A DNA stretch of 64,000 nucleotides from Alligator mississippiensis (taxonomy: Eukaryota; Chordata; Crocodylia; Alligatoridae). Below, in pieces: positions 35,975-47,654 of this stretch. The position numbers and the translations under genes were made by a program. Positions within the stretch are counted from its first letter, which is position 1. Every line of letters begins with the position of its first letter. The stretch is taken from assembly GCF_030867095.1 (NCBI RefSeq), contig NC_081829.1, positions 90,295,261 to 90,359,260 on the forward strand, in the 5' to 3' direction. The notes under the pieces are model-generated. The model was not told where the DNA came from. It ran no database searches and worked only from the letters and a program-made list of their open reading frames with translations.

Positions 35975-35999
35975 CTGGAAGATAAATAAAGAAAAAAAA
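35975..35999 (-). promoter_or_regulatory. 3' splice acceptor with polypyrimidine tract
   Basis: On the minus strand a T/C-rich run of about 20 bases (three purines in it) is followed by CAG directly before the exon. It decides the exon start at 35974. Confidence 0.7.
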
Positions 36000-36194
36000 G
36001 AGAATTTAATGCTCGATTGTGAGAAGACTTCTATAGCGCTGTAGTGGATCCTTATATGTCCAGTCTTTTATACTTTTCCAACAAATAATTATCTGTATTT
36101 TTAAGTTAGATGGGAGGCTAGCAAACATTTGGTCATTTTATAAAATATTTTTCTCGTAATTGGAAACTAAAGAGAAGGAGAGATGAGGTGGCCA

Positions 36195-36325
36195 GACAGA
36201 GGCCACCAGACTGGGAATCAGGAGAGTTTGGTTCCATCCTGACTCTTGCTGAACTACCGTGAACCACTTTGCCTCCCTGTGTCTGTTTCTTTTTCCAACT
36301 TTTGTCTGGATTGTTTATGGAGCCA
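36195..36325 (+). mobile_element. MIR-type SINE
   Basis: The order 'gactgggaatcaggagagtt', 'tggttccatcctgactcttg', 'ctgaactaccgtgaacc' and 'actttgcctccctgtgtctg' follows the MIR body: actgggaatcaggagacctgggtt, ctggctctgcc, gtgaccttgg, cacttcgcctctctgtgcctcag. It is strongly diverged, as expected of an ancient element, and lies in the probable intron. Confidence 0.6.
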
Positions 36326-36857
36326 TGAACCTCTTTGCATCTCTCACTGTGCATTTCCAAAGTGCATCAATCAAGCTCATATCTGTGTTTGTATCAGACT
36401 GGCTACTGGTTACTGTACTATACACAGCAACAAAGAGTGAGGTGGTCATTTTTTCCAATAGCGGGAGCCTGGTGAAAATCAGGTAAAGCCATGATGTCAA
36501 ATTCTGCCTTGAGTTATCCTTTTGGAAATTGTCTACTTTTCTTGTGTATAGAAGCAACATACTATAAGGAGCTACAAATATGTCCATAAATTTCCTACTG
36601 GAGTACATCTCAATTTAAAACACAAACAGAATTATATGAATATATTAACAGGATATCAGACGTGGTAATGCAGTAGTATGAAGAAATAAAACACTGTTTT
36701 ATAATATTTTACTGCATTTACTCAAATATAAGATGCCCCCCCCAGGAAAATAGCCATCATTTTACATTTGCATACAAAGAAACCTCATTAAATACATTGA
36801 CTATCATGAAATTGCTGCCAAAAGTAGCAAGTGTTCAGTAATGGAAAGCAATTCTTC

Positions 36858-39800
36858 TTCAGGAGTCCTTAGCAGTCAAGGATGATTGTCTTCCATCACT
36901 ATATCTTATTTGTGGGCCTGAAGATGGCTGACAAGGCTGATCTGGGATTGACAGACTTTGTTGCAACTCTGCCATGTGTTTCCATGCGGGGTGGGGGGGG
37001 GGGGTGGTTCTGGAGTTTTGATTCAGTCTGCAACACATTGTTTCTGCTGCTCCCACTTTTCCATCTCCTGTTGCTGTCATAATGTTTCAAAGTACTGAGC
37101 TCTTTGCCGTAGCAGGTGGTTCTGGACGACAGTCTCCCATGAGTTGATGTCAATATTGAATTTTTTCAAGTTAGCTTTGAGGATACCCTTGAAGTGCTTT
37201 CTCTGCCCTCCTCTTGAGCCACATGCTTTGACTGAGCTGGCAGAAAAAAAAATGCTTTTGGAGTCTGGAGTTGGACACCTGGATGACATAACTGGCCCAG
37301 AAAAGCTGATGTTGGATGATTGTTGCCTTGATGCTCATGGTGTTTGCTTGCGAGAAGCTGCTTAAGGTGTTATCCAGTCTCAGCTATGTACAGTAAGGTG
37401 GGGATCACAATTACTTGATACACCATGAGCCTGGTTTTGGATCCGATGTTATGATCTTTGAACACCCATTTCCTCAGGCGTCTGAAGGCTGTACTTGCAC
37501 ATTTGAGGCAATGTTGGATTTCTTCATCTGTGTCAGCTTTCTGCAAGAGATGTCTCCTGAGGTGTGGGAAATACTCAATGTTCTCCAGAGTATCACCATG
37601 AATCTGAATTACTAGAGATGGGGATTGCTCATTAAGAGCTTGTTGATGGAAGATCTAAGTCTTCCTAATGTTAAGCATCAGTCCCATTTTTTGCATGCCT
37701 CAGTAAAGATTTGATGATTGCCTGAAGGTATGTTTTCAAGTGAGCACAGACTACAGCATCATCAATATACTGGAGCTCGATGACTGAGGTTGTGGTCTTG
37801 CTTTTGGTTTGGAGTCAGTTGAGATTAAACAGTTTACCATCCATTCATTAGTCCACTCTGACTGGAAGCTGGCAGTGGTCATATGCTAGGGCTGTGTGAA
37901 GCTTCAGTAGCTGATTTGATTTGGCGGAGATTCAGCCTGATTCAGTGGCTATATCTCTGAATCTGAATTGAATCAGGAGACCCTTTAGTCTCTCCAAATC
38001 GAATCAGAACCCTCTGAATTGATTCAGAGCGATTTGGAAAGATTCAGCGATTTGGACATAGACACAGCTTTACATTTTTCTACATACCTCAAGGTGCCAG
38101 GGGGCTCATGAATATTAAGATGATGGGGTGCATGGAGCATCCCACAGGAGTGCAGGGGGTTTCCCAGCGCGCTCAGAAGCAGACCCGGAAGTGGACGAGG
38201 AGCACTCATCCACTTCTAGGTTCACCAGGGAGTGCACCGGGCACCCCAGCCATGCCCCCCCACCTCAGCAACTGGTGCCTCCTGGGTCTGGGAGGGCACC
38301 CAGGATCCCCCCCCCATGACCAATCACTGAGCCAGGGAGGCATGTGGGGGGACCCAGCATGCTCCCCGGTGGACCTGGAAGTGGACTGAAAGTACTTCTG
38401 ATCCACTTCTGGGTTCACCACCGAGTATGCGGGGGGGGGCTCCTGTGCTCCTGTGGGATGCTCCATCCACTCCACCATCATAGCGCTCACGAGCTCCACC
38501 TGGTACCTCGAGGTATGTAGAAAAAACATTTAAAACTTTGTCTATGAAAGAATCTCTGATTCTTCGAATCAGCATTGAATCTTCAGATTCGGATTCGGCT
38601 GAATCGAATAGGGGACAGTGATCTGAATCAACTAATCAAATCACTGTCCCTGATTTAGGCCGAATCCGAGTTGAATACAGCCCGTTTCACATACCCCTAT
38701 CATATGTAGCATCATGGTAAGGACCACCAATAAGGGTGTTGAAGTGATGATGTAGCTTTGCTTAACTCTCAACATAACCTTGAAGGGATCTGTGATAAAC
38801 ACATTACTGAGAACCATCACTCGCATATTGTCATGGCGCAGGCAAAGAAAGGTGATGAATTTCAATAGGCATATGTACTTCAGAAGGATCCTCCACAGTG
38901 CTTCTCAGCTGAAGGAATTGAAGGCTTTTGTGAGGCCTAAGAAGGCCATGTAGTGGGGTTTATATTGTTTCTGGCATTTTTCCTGCAGTTGGTGATCATG
39001 TCAGTTGTACCTCTTGATGCCTTAAACCCACACTGAGATTCTAGGAGGAGCTTTTCAGCAAGTGGAAGGAGATAGCTCAGGAGGGTTCTCACGATGATAC
39101 TTGTGGTGGACAGCAAGGTGATCCCTCTGTAATTTCCACAGTTACACTTGTCTCCCTTCTTGAAGATTGTCACAATCATGATATCCCTAAGGTCATCTGG
39201 GATTTCCTCATCATTCCAAATCCTAAAATGAGGGCATGCAGCTGTGATGTGAACTCCTTTCTTCCCTGCTTGAAGTTTTCAGCAAGAATTCCATCAGCTA
39301 CAGATGCCTTGTTTTTCATTTGCTTGATGACATTCCTCACCTTGTCAAGGGTTGGAGGGATTCTGAGATCATCTCTGACTGGATGTTTTCAGATGCAGTT
39401 GAGAACACTCTCATGAACAACAAAGTCTTGATTGAGAAAGCCTTCAAAATGCTCCTTCCAATGCACATCGATCAGGTCTTTTCCATCCTTAGGTCTCAAG
39501 GGGGTTGGTCCCTGAGTAGTCAGACCATAGATGGCTTTGGTGGCATTGAAAAAAATAATGCATGTTGTGGATGTCACCGAGATGTTGGATTTCCTTCACT
39601 TTGTCTTCCCACCACCTATTCTTCATATCTCAGGTCCTTTTTTGGACCTCTTCCTTAGCTTGTTGGAGATTCAATTTCTTTTGCTTGGAGTCGATGTTGT
39701 TCTGCCAAACACAAAACGCCTTGCACTTGTGGTCAACCAACTCTTGGATATCCTAGTGATTATCACTGAATCAATCTTGATGTTTCCTGATAGAGAATCC

Positions 39801-40800
39801 AAGCTTCACAGGCCCTGATGACAGTGGACCTGAAGGTGTCCCAAGCACTCCCAACATTATCTCATTTTTGTTGATTGGAATTCACCAGTTTTTCATTAAG
39901 ACAGTGGTGGAAGAGGTCTCAGCTGATTGGATCCTTGTGCTTGGGCTGCAGTTGTCATTTGGGAGCCAGTTTGAGTGATGAAACCAAGCGGGTGAATTGG
40001 TGATTGGTCCAGCAATTTTCAGCTCCTAGCACAGCTTGGGTGATGCAGACATCTTTGCAGTCCTGGCCATGAACAATGATTTAATCATTCGGGTGCCAAT
40101 GCTTAGATTGCAGGTGTTGGCATGATGCACCTGTTTTTCTGGTGGAAAAGGGTGATGGTGAGTCCATGTTCTGTTTATTTGGTCAAGAGGAGGATGCCAT
40201 TGGTGTTGGCCTTTGCTATTCCTTCCTTGCCAACATTTCTGTTCCACAGGTTCAAGTCCCTTCCGACTTTGGCATTGAAATCACTGAAAAGAATGTCTGT
40301 TTCCCTCTGAAACATCATAAAGGACCTGGTCAAGGCTGGTATAGATTTCCTCCTTGGTTTAATTGGAAACATCAAGAGTTGGGGCAGATGTGCCAATGAC
40401 AGTGGCATACTGGCTCCCTGCTAGCTTAAGAGGGAGAGTCATGAGGTGCTCACTAATTTTGACAGGAAACTTGTTGAATTGGTTTATGAGTTCATTCTTG
40501 ATGGCAAAACCAACTCCATGAAGCTGGTGTTCCCCTTCCTGTTTACAGAAGAAGGTATAGCTGCCTCTATGTTTTTTGAGTTGCCCATCTCCCACTTGCC
40601 AGGTGTCACTCGGTGCACTGACATCAGCTGTGTCGCATGAGTTCTTGAGCCGTGATTGCAGAGTCGCGTTCTTGGAGTTCACAATTAGGATTGTGCATAA
40701 GGTTATTGATGTTCTAGGTCCAAAAATTGATTGCCTGTCTTTGTTAATTTTGACTGCAGTAAAGGTGATCCCACAGGATGTGGTTATGCAGTCAGGAAGG
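36858..40800 (-). pseudogene. Nearly full-length LINE ORF2 (endonuclease + reverse transcriptase + zinc finger), dead
   Basis: Reading down the minus strand, parts of a non-LTR polyprotein appear in the expected order. An APE-type endonuclease comes first, with 'GSYTFFCKQEG', 'HGVGFAIKNELI' and 'HLMTLPLKLAGSQYATV' (40.68-40.38 kb), then 'FSDFNAKVGRDL' (40.28 kb). A linker follows with AIYGLTTQGPTPLRPKDGK (39.54 kb). The RT includes 'IVTIFKKGDKCNCGNYRGITLL' in part and ESQCGFKASRGTTDM (39.18-39.0 kb), and the catalytic box as LQYIDDAV near 37.76 kb. Last come RGGQRKHFKG and NIDINSWE (37.2 kb) and a finger with SCNKVCQSQISLVSHLQAHK (36.93 kb). Many stops and frameshifts break it. A hAT-like element at 37887-38699 interrupts it. 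The clade is not assigned; the C-terminal layout resembles RTE-like groups. Confidence 0.8.
37887..38699. mobile_element. hAT-like foldback element nested in the LINE
   Basis: An 813-bp element begins TAGGGCTGTGTGAA and ends TTCACATACCCCTA, whose reverse complement TAGGGGTATGTGAA pairs at 12 of 14 bases. The flanking octamers tcatatgc (37879-37886) and tcatatgt (38700-38707) match at 7 of 8, a hAT-type duplication, and the LINE reads on across the junction. Outer arms are rich in gattcag/gaatc words. An inner palindrome pairs tctacatacctcaaggtgcc (about 38079-38098) with 'ggtacctcgaggtatgtaga' (38502-38521), and 'gcatcccacagg' with 'cctgtgggatgc'. Frames up to 107 codons inside are artefacts. 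Confidence 0.8.
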
Positions 40801-42060
40801 TGGTAAACAGGCTATATTTAGGGCATCTTTTCTAGCCCCTCCCCATGTGAGGTGAGCAGAGTGGATCCTGAAGAGTTGGTGAATCACTCTCCTTTCTCAT
40901 CCAAGTGCTAGAAGACCTTCTTGTAACTGCCATCTTCATGCCAAGTCACAACTAGGAGCTTGCAGACCTAGCAATCAGGCACAATCACTAGCTGGTTGCC
41001 AAAGGGCTTGAAAAATGTGCTTGTTTTCATTGAAGATACCTGTGCATGATTTTTTTTTTATCATGGAGAAGCTGCTGCACATCAGTTTCCACATGTTCTT
41101 GACAGAACAAGACCTTAACCAATGACAAGGAGGCCAAGAAAATTGGTGCTCTTGTTCCACTGCAGCCTTCATTCACCTTCGCAGTCATTGAGATTCTAAG
41201 ATCTTCCACCTGCTTCGCTGTTGTGGACTTGTAGACCCATGGCTGGGTACTGGGCAAGCTTATTATACTGTCAGCCTATACTTGCCATGTCACAGCACCA
41301 TCAAAGGATATGTGTGGCTTTTCAGGAGGGAAAGCATTTTCATCTGACAGACTGCCCTGTGCCTCATCTGCATATGCATTTTTGGAAGATCCCAGGACTC
41401 ATGACGACAACAGCCAGTTCCAGTCATGAGTGGGGGCTAATTAGCACATGGATCCTTGTTGGGGTATCCATACACATACAGAGCTGTGTTGAGCTATGGG
41501 TATACCATGGCTTGAAATGCTGTTGATTCTGCTGGGGTGTAGTCCACTGAACTATGTAGTTAATCATAAGCCTTTTGGCTTTGGACTGCTATCATGCATA
41601 ATCTGTACCATATATAATAGTTATAAAAGTGCTGCTGAGTGTTTATGGAGAACCTGTGCTAAAACTTGCAGCAATTTAAAAAAAGGTAATATGCATAAAG
41701 TTTGGATGAACTAAATAATTATATGCATGCTTGTTTCGATGTCAGTGTTTTCAAACTTGCCCCTCACTCCCATGTGCTCGGGGAGAGCAGAGTCTAACTG
41801 GAAGGGGGGCCATAAGGGAGGCAGAGGAAGGAGTTACAGGGGGAAGAAGTTGTGAGGGCAGAAGGCCACCGATCCTCCAGATTTATCTTCCCTGCTGTAG
41901 CAGTGTGTTGGGACCCAGAGGCCTGTGGGCTTAGGTTTTCCTTCCCTTAGGGCTGACTGGCCCAGGGGGACAAATTCAAGGCCAACCTCCAAAAATTACC
42001 TTCTATACCTGGAAAAGTATATAAAATTGATAAATTTTTCATATATGGAATCTAATTATT
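40801..42060. other. Unassigned DNA between LINE 5' part and right TIR
   Basis: The minus frame at 41027-41257 could belong to the LINE's N-terminal region or 5' UTR, but no domain is clear. The rest, including a purine-rich stretch at 41790-41860, probably belongs to the outer DNA element. Confidence 0.3.
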
Positions 42061-42109
42061 GGGGGGCGTCTTATAATCAGGTTCATCTTAAATTTGAGTA
42101 AATATGGTA

Positions 42110-42896
42110 TAAAAGACCTTGATCAGGAAACTTAGTGGAAGCAGCTTTAACTCAGAGAAAAGGCCCCAGAATTGGGAAAAGCATGAAGTACAATTTTAGC
42201 AGAACAGATAGAAATTTTGGAAAAACATATCTACTTTGTTTATAAATGTATCCAAGTATTTTGGCTGGTGGCATCATATTGTCTGAATGAAGGATTACAT
42301 GTGAGCTATTTTAATTTTGTATCTCAGAGGTCCTACCACTGAAACCCTAAAATCAGAGAAATTAGAGATGGAAAAGAACAATGCTAATGCAGAAACATCA
42401 CCTGTTCACAGGGTATGCCTATATAACGCAAGGTAGTGACACACTGGATCCCAAAGCAGAACTAGAATAGCCAGGTGGCTATCACTGCTTCTGGCGTCAA
42501 TCACTGCTTAGTGCAGCGGCTATACTGCTTCTGGTGTTGCTGAAAACATACTAGATAGATTTCACTTTACATACCAAGGTATTTTTTATATTAAAAAAAT
42601 TATAGCTCTAAAATAATAACAAATGGCAGAACCCTGTGAAATATATATGTACAATGCACACCTTCCTGATACTGCTTATAGCGTTGAGAGCTTAGAATGG
42701 ATTAAGAGTGACAAAACACACAAAAACCATGCATTTATTGAGACATATTGACAAGTGGTGAAGCATAACAGTAATAGCCCATGTAAAACATTAGCACCAA
42801 ATAGTTCACAAAAACCTGTTTGCAAACTGGGTCTGAAATAGTTGATTTCCATTTTCACAACCATAAGAACCAACATAGCAATAATAAAATATGTAC
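42110..42896. other. No recognisable feature
   Basis: AT-rich sequence of probable intron. The 75-codon hydrophobic frame at 42676-42903 (minus) lacks splice context and is not called. Confidence 0.4.
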
Positions 42897-43159
42897 TGGT
42901 CATGTCTACATGTTCATCAATGTGCTGTACTTATGGTGCATTAAGTTTAATACTTGTATAGCCAAGTACTAAATCAATGTGCAGTAACTGGCATTACAGC
43001 GCAGTAGCACTGGCATGTGCCTTTTAATGACACTACTATTCAGTTGTCTAATAATCCTGAGCATACGGTAGCATATCAGCACTGTTTCTACCGTGACATG
43101 TTACTGCGCAGTATTATTAGGCTACTGTGCATTTTGTGTCTTGTGTAGACATGCCAACT
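42897..43159. mobile_element. TIR element (MITE), family member 2
   Basis: Ends 'tggtcatgtctacatg' and, reversed, 'ttggcatgtctacaca' are inverted copies. The interior has 'gtgcagtaac..cattac', 'gcgcagtag', 'gtagcatatcagcactgttt' and 'gcgcagtattattaggctac', all shared almost word for word with the element at 49040-49302. About 263 bp, non-coding. Confidence 0.7.
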
Positions 43160-43479
43160 GTGAACACAAATAGTTCTGCTCGTACAACTGTCTCAAAAAC
43201 TCATGGCTAATCTTTAAAATAGTGTCAAAATTTTTTAGTGTGTACCTTTTTAAACTGAATCAAGATCAGACTAATTTTATCTATTACAAAGTCCAATTTT
43301 AAGAAAGATTTTTTGTGCGTTATTTCATTGCGATACACTTAGCCAGTAGAAAATAGAGAAAAATAATAGCTTTTCACTTGCACATGGCCCTAAAACCTGC
43401 TCAACTTATATAAGGTACACTGTCAGAAAGAAAACAAGTGGTTCAGATTGCCAGTATCCTATAAATCCTGTGCTAATGC

Positions 43480-43600
43480 AAAACTAACGGTATCTTTTTC
43501 TACCTCACAAGGATATTGCAAGAATTAATTAGTTAATGTGTTACAGTTCTTTGAAAATAGAAAGCGCCGTTTATCTATAAAGATGATAACTGTACTTAGC
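43480..43600 (+). mobile_element. MIR-type SINE 3' fragment
   Basis: The words 'tacctcacaaggatattgca', 'agaattaattagttaatgtg' and 'ttctttgaaaatagaaagcgcc' match the sense 3' part of CORE-SINEs: tacctcacagggttgttgtgaggattaa, then ctttgaaaa..agcgc. Confidence 0.5.
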
Positions 43601-44829
43601 ATTTCTGTGTTTCACGATATGTAAGGGCCAAGATTAATTAAGTAATTTTTCTCACGCATATATATTTTCTGGCATTAGCTAGCAATTCCTAATATTGGAC
43701 TTTGATAAATGAAATTATAAGATGTCCTTGAGGCACCTTTATAACATCAACAATATCTGGTGTTACTAAATTCGAGGATAAAATCTGTGACATTTTGATT
43801 TTCGCTTATGTGTAGCTCTGTTTTTAACAGTGAGGCTTAGCAAGTACACAAAATGGATTATATATTAGGGAGAAACAGGTCTTTCAATTTTTCTTTTAAC
43901 AGGACTTTTTTGTTAATATGCTGCTTGGTGGCATGCTGCTAACCTTACTCTGCATAACACTACTATACAGGAAGACCTATTTGCTTCCAATCTACTGCTG
44001 CATACTGGGACATGTTGTCATGCTGTTAGAGTTCCATTAAAATCAGGTCACTCTAGAGGATCATTTCTCAAAATGTCGCACAGATGATCTGATGAAATTC
44101 ACTTATTGTGTTCTCTAAGCCCAATACAGTTCCTTGTTATCAAAGCAATGCAATTAACTTGGGGAACAATTCATTATTTCAGACTGGTGGTCTAAAGGAG
44201 TTTCATTTGGCAAGTCAAGCTGATGCACACACATTACAGGAAAACACAAAAAAAAAACAACTGCAGATTCAATAAAAATGCTGAGGTTTAAATATAATAA
44301 TGAAATTATCCTTGATTTTATCGGTGCTTTTCCTAAATATCAGAAGTGAATACATGAAAGATTAGTAAAATTGGAAACATACATTCTACGATGGTCAACC
44401 TTTGTCACCAAGTTTCACAGCTTGTTTAATTTACTTGCCTTTTTTACGAATTTCCATTTAAATATATCTATCTCAATTGATATTAGCCAAACACGTACAT
44501 TTATCTGCAGTAGGATGGTAATCAAAGAGCTATTGAATCAGCTTCCACTGCACTGTGTAAGGGCAAAACCTTTAATGGTCTAATTTCTAGAAATTCAAGT
44601 CCAGTTACAGGGCTAGATCTATTCTTTAAGCCCAGCTTGATCTAGCTGTGCAAATCTAGGTCATAACCTTCAGTGGATACGCAATCTACAGCTTGTAGAT
44701 ATGCATGAAAAAGTCATTAGGAAGTGAGTTAAGTCAAATAGAAGTAGGAAGTATGTATTTCAAAGATAATTACATTCACAATGAGAAAAAATACAAGAGA
44801 AAGCAATATGAACTTGCTTATCTTTAGCA
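43601..44829. other. No recognisable feature
   Basis: AT-rich, apparently unique probable intronic sequence with no exon signal on either strand. Confidence 0.4.
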
Positions 44830-46245
44830 CAACCATAGACTTTCATAAAGTTATACTGATCTGTTGGAAAGAGGACGTGGTACCGCAAGATTTCAAAGAT
44901 GCTCAGTTTGTACAATTATACAAAAACAAATGGGATAGAAATGACTGAGACAACTACAGAGATATTTCCCTGTTGAATATTGTTGAAAAATTTGTCACTC
45001 ACATGCTCCCTAGGTTACAATCTCTAGGTGAGAGAATCTATCCTGAAAGTCAATGTGGGTTTTGCTCAGGACACTCCATCATTGATGTGGTATTTTCAGT
45101 CAAGCAACTATAAGACAAGTGTGGAGAAAAACGAATACCACAAGGACCTTTCTACTGTTCTGAAGAAACTGGACTGCCTCCCCCACCCCCAAACTGTTGA
45201 ACATCACTCGCTCATCACATCAAGGTATGAAGGCAACTGTAGTGCATGGAAACAGAGAATCAAATGCCTTCAATGGGATGAAACAAGGGTGTGTCTCAGC
45301 CCCTGTGCTTTTTGACATCTACTTTTCATTCCTGCTTCTTCATGCATTCAAAGGCAGCTGTGATGGTATTTGTCTTTGAACCAGACTAGACGGAGGCTTG
45401 TTCAACATCACAAGGTTTAGAGAAAAAAACAAAGTGAAAGAACTGGTTCTGAGAGATTTCCTGTTTGCAGATGACATGGCCTTTGTTGCCCACAATGAAC
45501 CTTGCCCACAAAATCTCTTGGACAGATTTTCTGAGTCATGCAAGAGCTTCAGGATGACAATTAGTCCCAAAAAGACTGTGATCATGTACCAGAGGGTGGA
45601 AGGACCAATACCTGACATCACTGGAGGATACATATCTTGGTGTTATGGACTACATATGCTAGGCATATGCTAGGCACATCAAGAGATTGAATGGCTTTCA
45701 CGTGAGATGTCTGTGTAAGATCCTGAAAAAGTGGGAAGACAAAATACCAAACACAGAGGTACTGGAGCGCACAGGACTGACACACTTAGAAACCACTAAC
45801 AAGAAGAGGAGGTCGTGATGGATCAGCCATTACAAGAGAATGGGAGGACACCATATCCCCAAGAATATTTTGCATGGTGAGATACAAGATGGCTCTAGAA
45901 AGTGGGGTCACCCTCTACGGTCATATCATGATGTGCGCAAAAATGATATGAAGTTGTTCAACATCAATACAGAAAAGTGGGAGGAATGCACAGAATCCTG
46001 TCTGATGTGGAAGGAACATTTGGCACTGGGTGCAGCCCAACAGGAACCAGCTTTGATCCAGAGGATGGAAGCAAACTGAGAAAGAAGAAAGCAGAATGTT
46101 GGACTCCAACTCAGACAACATATGGATCTGTGAAACTTGTAACAAGCTGTGTTGCTCTTGAATTGAGCTTGTCAGCCACAAATAGGTTCATTAGGCATCA
46201 GACTAGACCTCTTACATGTACACCATGATCCAGAGGATCGACGGT
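44830..46245 (+). pseudogene. Second copy of the zinc-finger LINE, 5'-truncated RT part, dead
   Basis: Plus-strand frames read, in order, VPQDFKDAQFVQLYKNKWD and IYPESQCGFCSGHSIIDVVF (44.88-45.09 kb), then GMKATVVHGN, GMKQGCVSAPVLFDI and DGICL (45.23-45.38 kb). The catalytic motif follows as RDFLFADDMAFVAH (about 45455-45496), with 'SCKSFRMTISPKKTVIMYQ' after it. A deletion then leads to RHIKRLNGFHVRCLCKILKK (45.68 kb), IPKNILHGEIQDGSRKWGHP (45.86 kb) and a C2H2-like finger with CETCNKLCCS, then IELVSHK and a final H (46.13-46.19 kb, two stops inside). It is the same family as the minus-strand copy at 36858-40800 but lacks the endonuclease. Confidence 0.8.
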
Positions 46246-47654
46246 TGCCTACTAGACTTTCCTAATGGGAGTTAAATGGTAATAGTTGTTTCTCAAGGAG
46301 TAACAGCCTAATCATAAAATTACTGGTGTGATTTTTTTTTTAACAATTATGCAAAACAATTAATAAGTACAGGAATAAAATACAGCACATCAGATGAGAT
46401 TGCCTTGTAAGTGCATCCCAATTTATATACACATAGCACTTTAATTTTGCATTTGAACAAAAGCCTCTGAAAAGTCATTCATTTTGAGATGCTCTCCTCC
46501 CAGTCTCTGTAAAAGCAGGCAGTACTATATATTTTAATTTTCCAGCACAACAGCTTCATTAGGCGTGAAAGGTTAATTGCAGGTTTAAGTGCAGTTCAGG
46601 GAACAGTGCACGGGTCTGTAGTGAATAGCACAGTCTGCTACAGGAAGGCTGAGTGCTATAAACTGTTTGCCCTGCTGAAATGTTTTACTACCTCATTTAC
46701 TAACTGTCTTCTTTTACTGCTTGTATTTGTAGTTCTTCTAAACCTTTAATAGCTACAGTTTTATTTCACTGTAATCAGATTTAAATGGAAATACCCATGC
46801 TGGGATGTTTAAATGTTTTTCTTCTGATTGTATACAGCTACATATGAACTGATGTTAGGCTATACTATCTTTCAGAGTAAAAAAACCTAACATTTTAAAA
46901 GTTGGTTTTATATGCTGGCTGATGAATGTAAACCTTTATTCTTCCTCTACTGTTCATTTTATTGAGAAATGTATTGAATTCAGGCTATCTTTGTTAAAAC
47001 TAAGTGTGTTAGGTGACCTGCTTTGTCTGCTTAGGCAGGTAATTGGGGAACATTACTGCATTTAAATATAAATTACTGGGAGATAACATTCTGGATAGAG
47101 GTCTTCATTTGGTTACATTCTGGGCATTGTCACTGTTATTGAAAACTAGAACATTCATAATTCTGAGGATACTAAAATAACTACAGTTCAAACAGCTCAG
47201 TTGGATTTGTTTGATCTCCTAACACAAATTAAAGAAACGGGGTAAGAAGACTTGAAACAATGACAATAAAATGACAGCTGCCAGGTTGAGAGATTTAAAA
47301 GGGAACAGATTGGGTCAATTGTATGCTATTAAACCAATAGCTTCATGTTTCAGCGCTTTGCACTATTGTTTCAACTTCATTTGTTGAATTTTAAAGAACG
47401 TACTTACCCGACAAGCTAAGTGTAATATGGGACAAAATGTTGCTGCATTAGTACAAAAGACCCATTACTCAAGAAGTTCCCATCACATAGTCCAAATGCC
47501 TGCTAAAGTTCATGCAAATGCATCTAAGTGTTTTTAAAACATATTGAGTAAATGATGGGAATTACAAACTCTAATCAGTGTTTAGTGCATATCACTATAG
47601 TGTTTAATGAGTAGAGCTTCCTTCTGAACTTATTCGTACTACTTGTAATTAGAT
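46246..47654. other. No recognisable feature
   Basis: AT-rich probable intron. No repeat or exon was recognised. Confidence 0.4.

Larger units (their letters stand above)
36710..42109. mobile_element. DNA element with long TIRs, host of a nested LINE
   Basis: The left end at 36710 (TACTGCATTTACTCAAATAT, then aagatgcccccc) and the right end at 42109 (reverse complement TACCATATTTACTCAAATTT, then aagatg) are inverted copies matching at about 22 of 26 positions. Inner 'gcccccc' and 'ggggggcgtcttat' also pair. The termini sit at TA, giving a TA flank as in Tc1/mariner/pogo-like elements. The 5.4-kb span is mostly a later LINE insertion. Own sequence is limited to about 36710-36857 and part of 40.8-42.1 kb. 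This 'taccgtatttactcgaatataagacgc' terminus is a known style in vertebrate DNA elements. No transposase was recognised. Confidence 0.6.

Noticed and set aside
42676..42903. Hydrophobic 75-codon minus-strand frame resembling a membrane protein
   Set aside because: T/A-rich DNA often gives such frames; it has no acceptor or donor of quality and no neighbouring exon.
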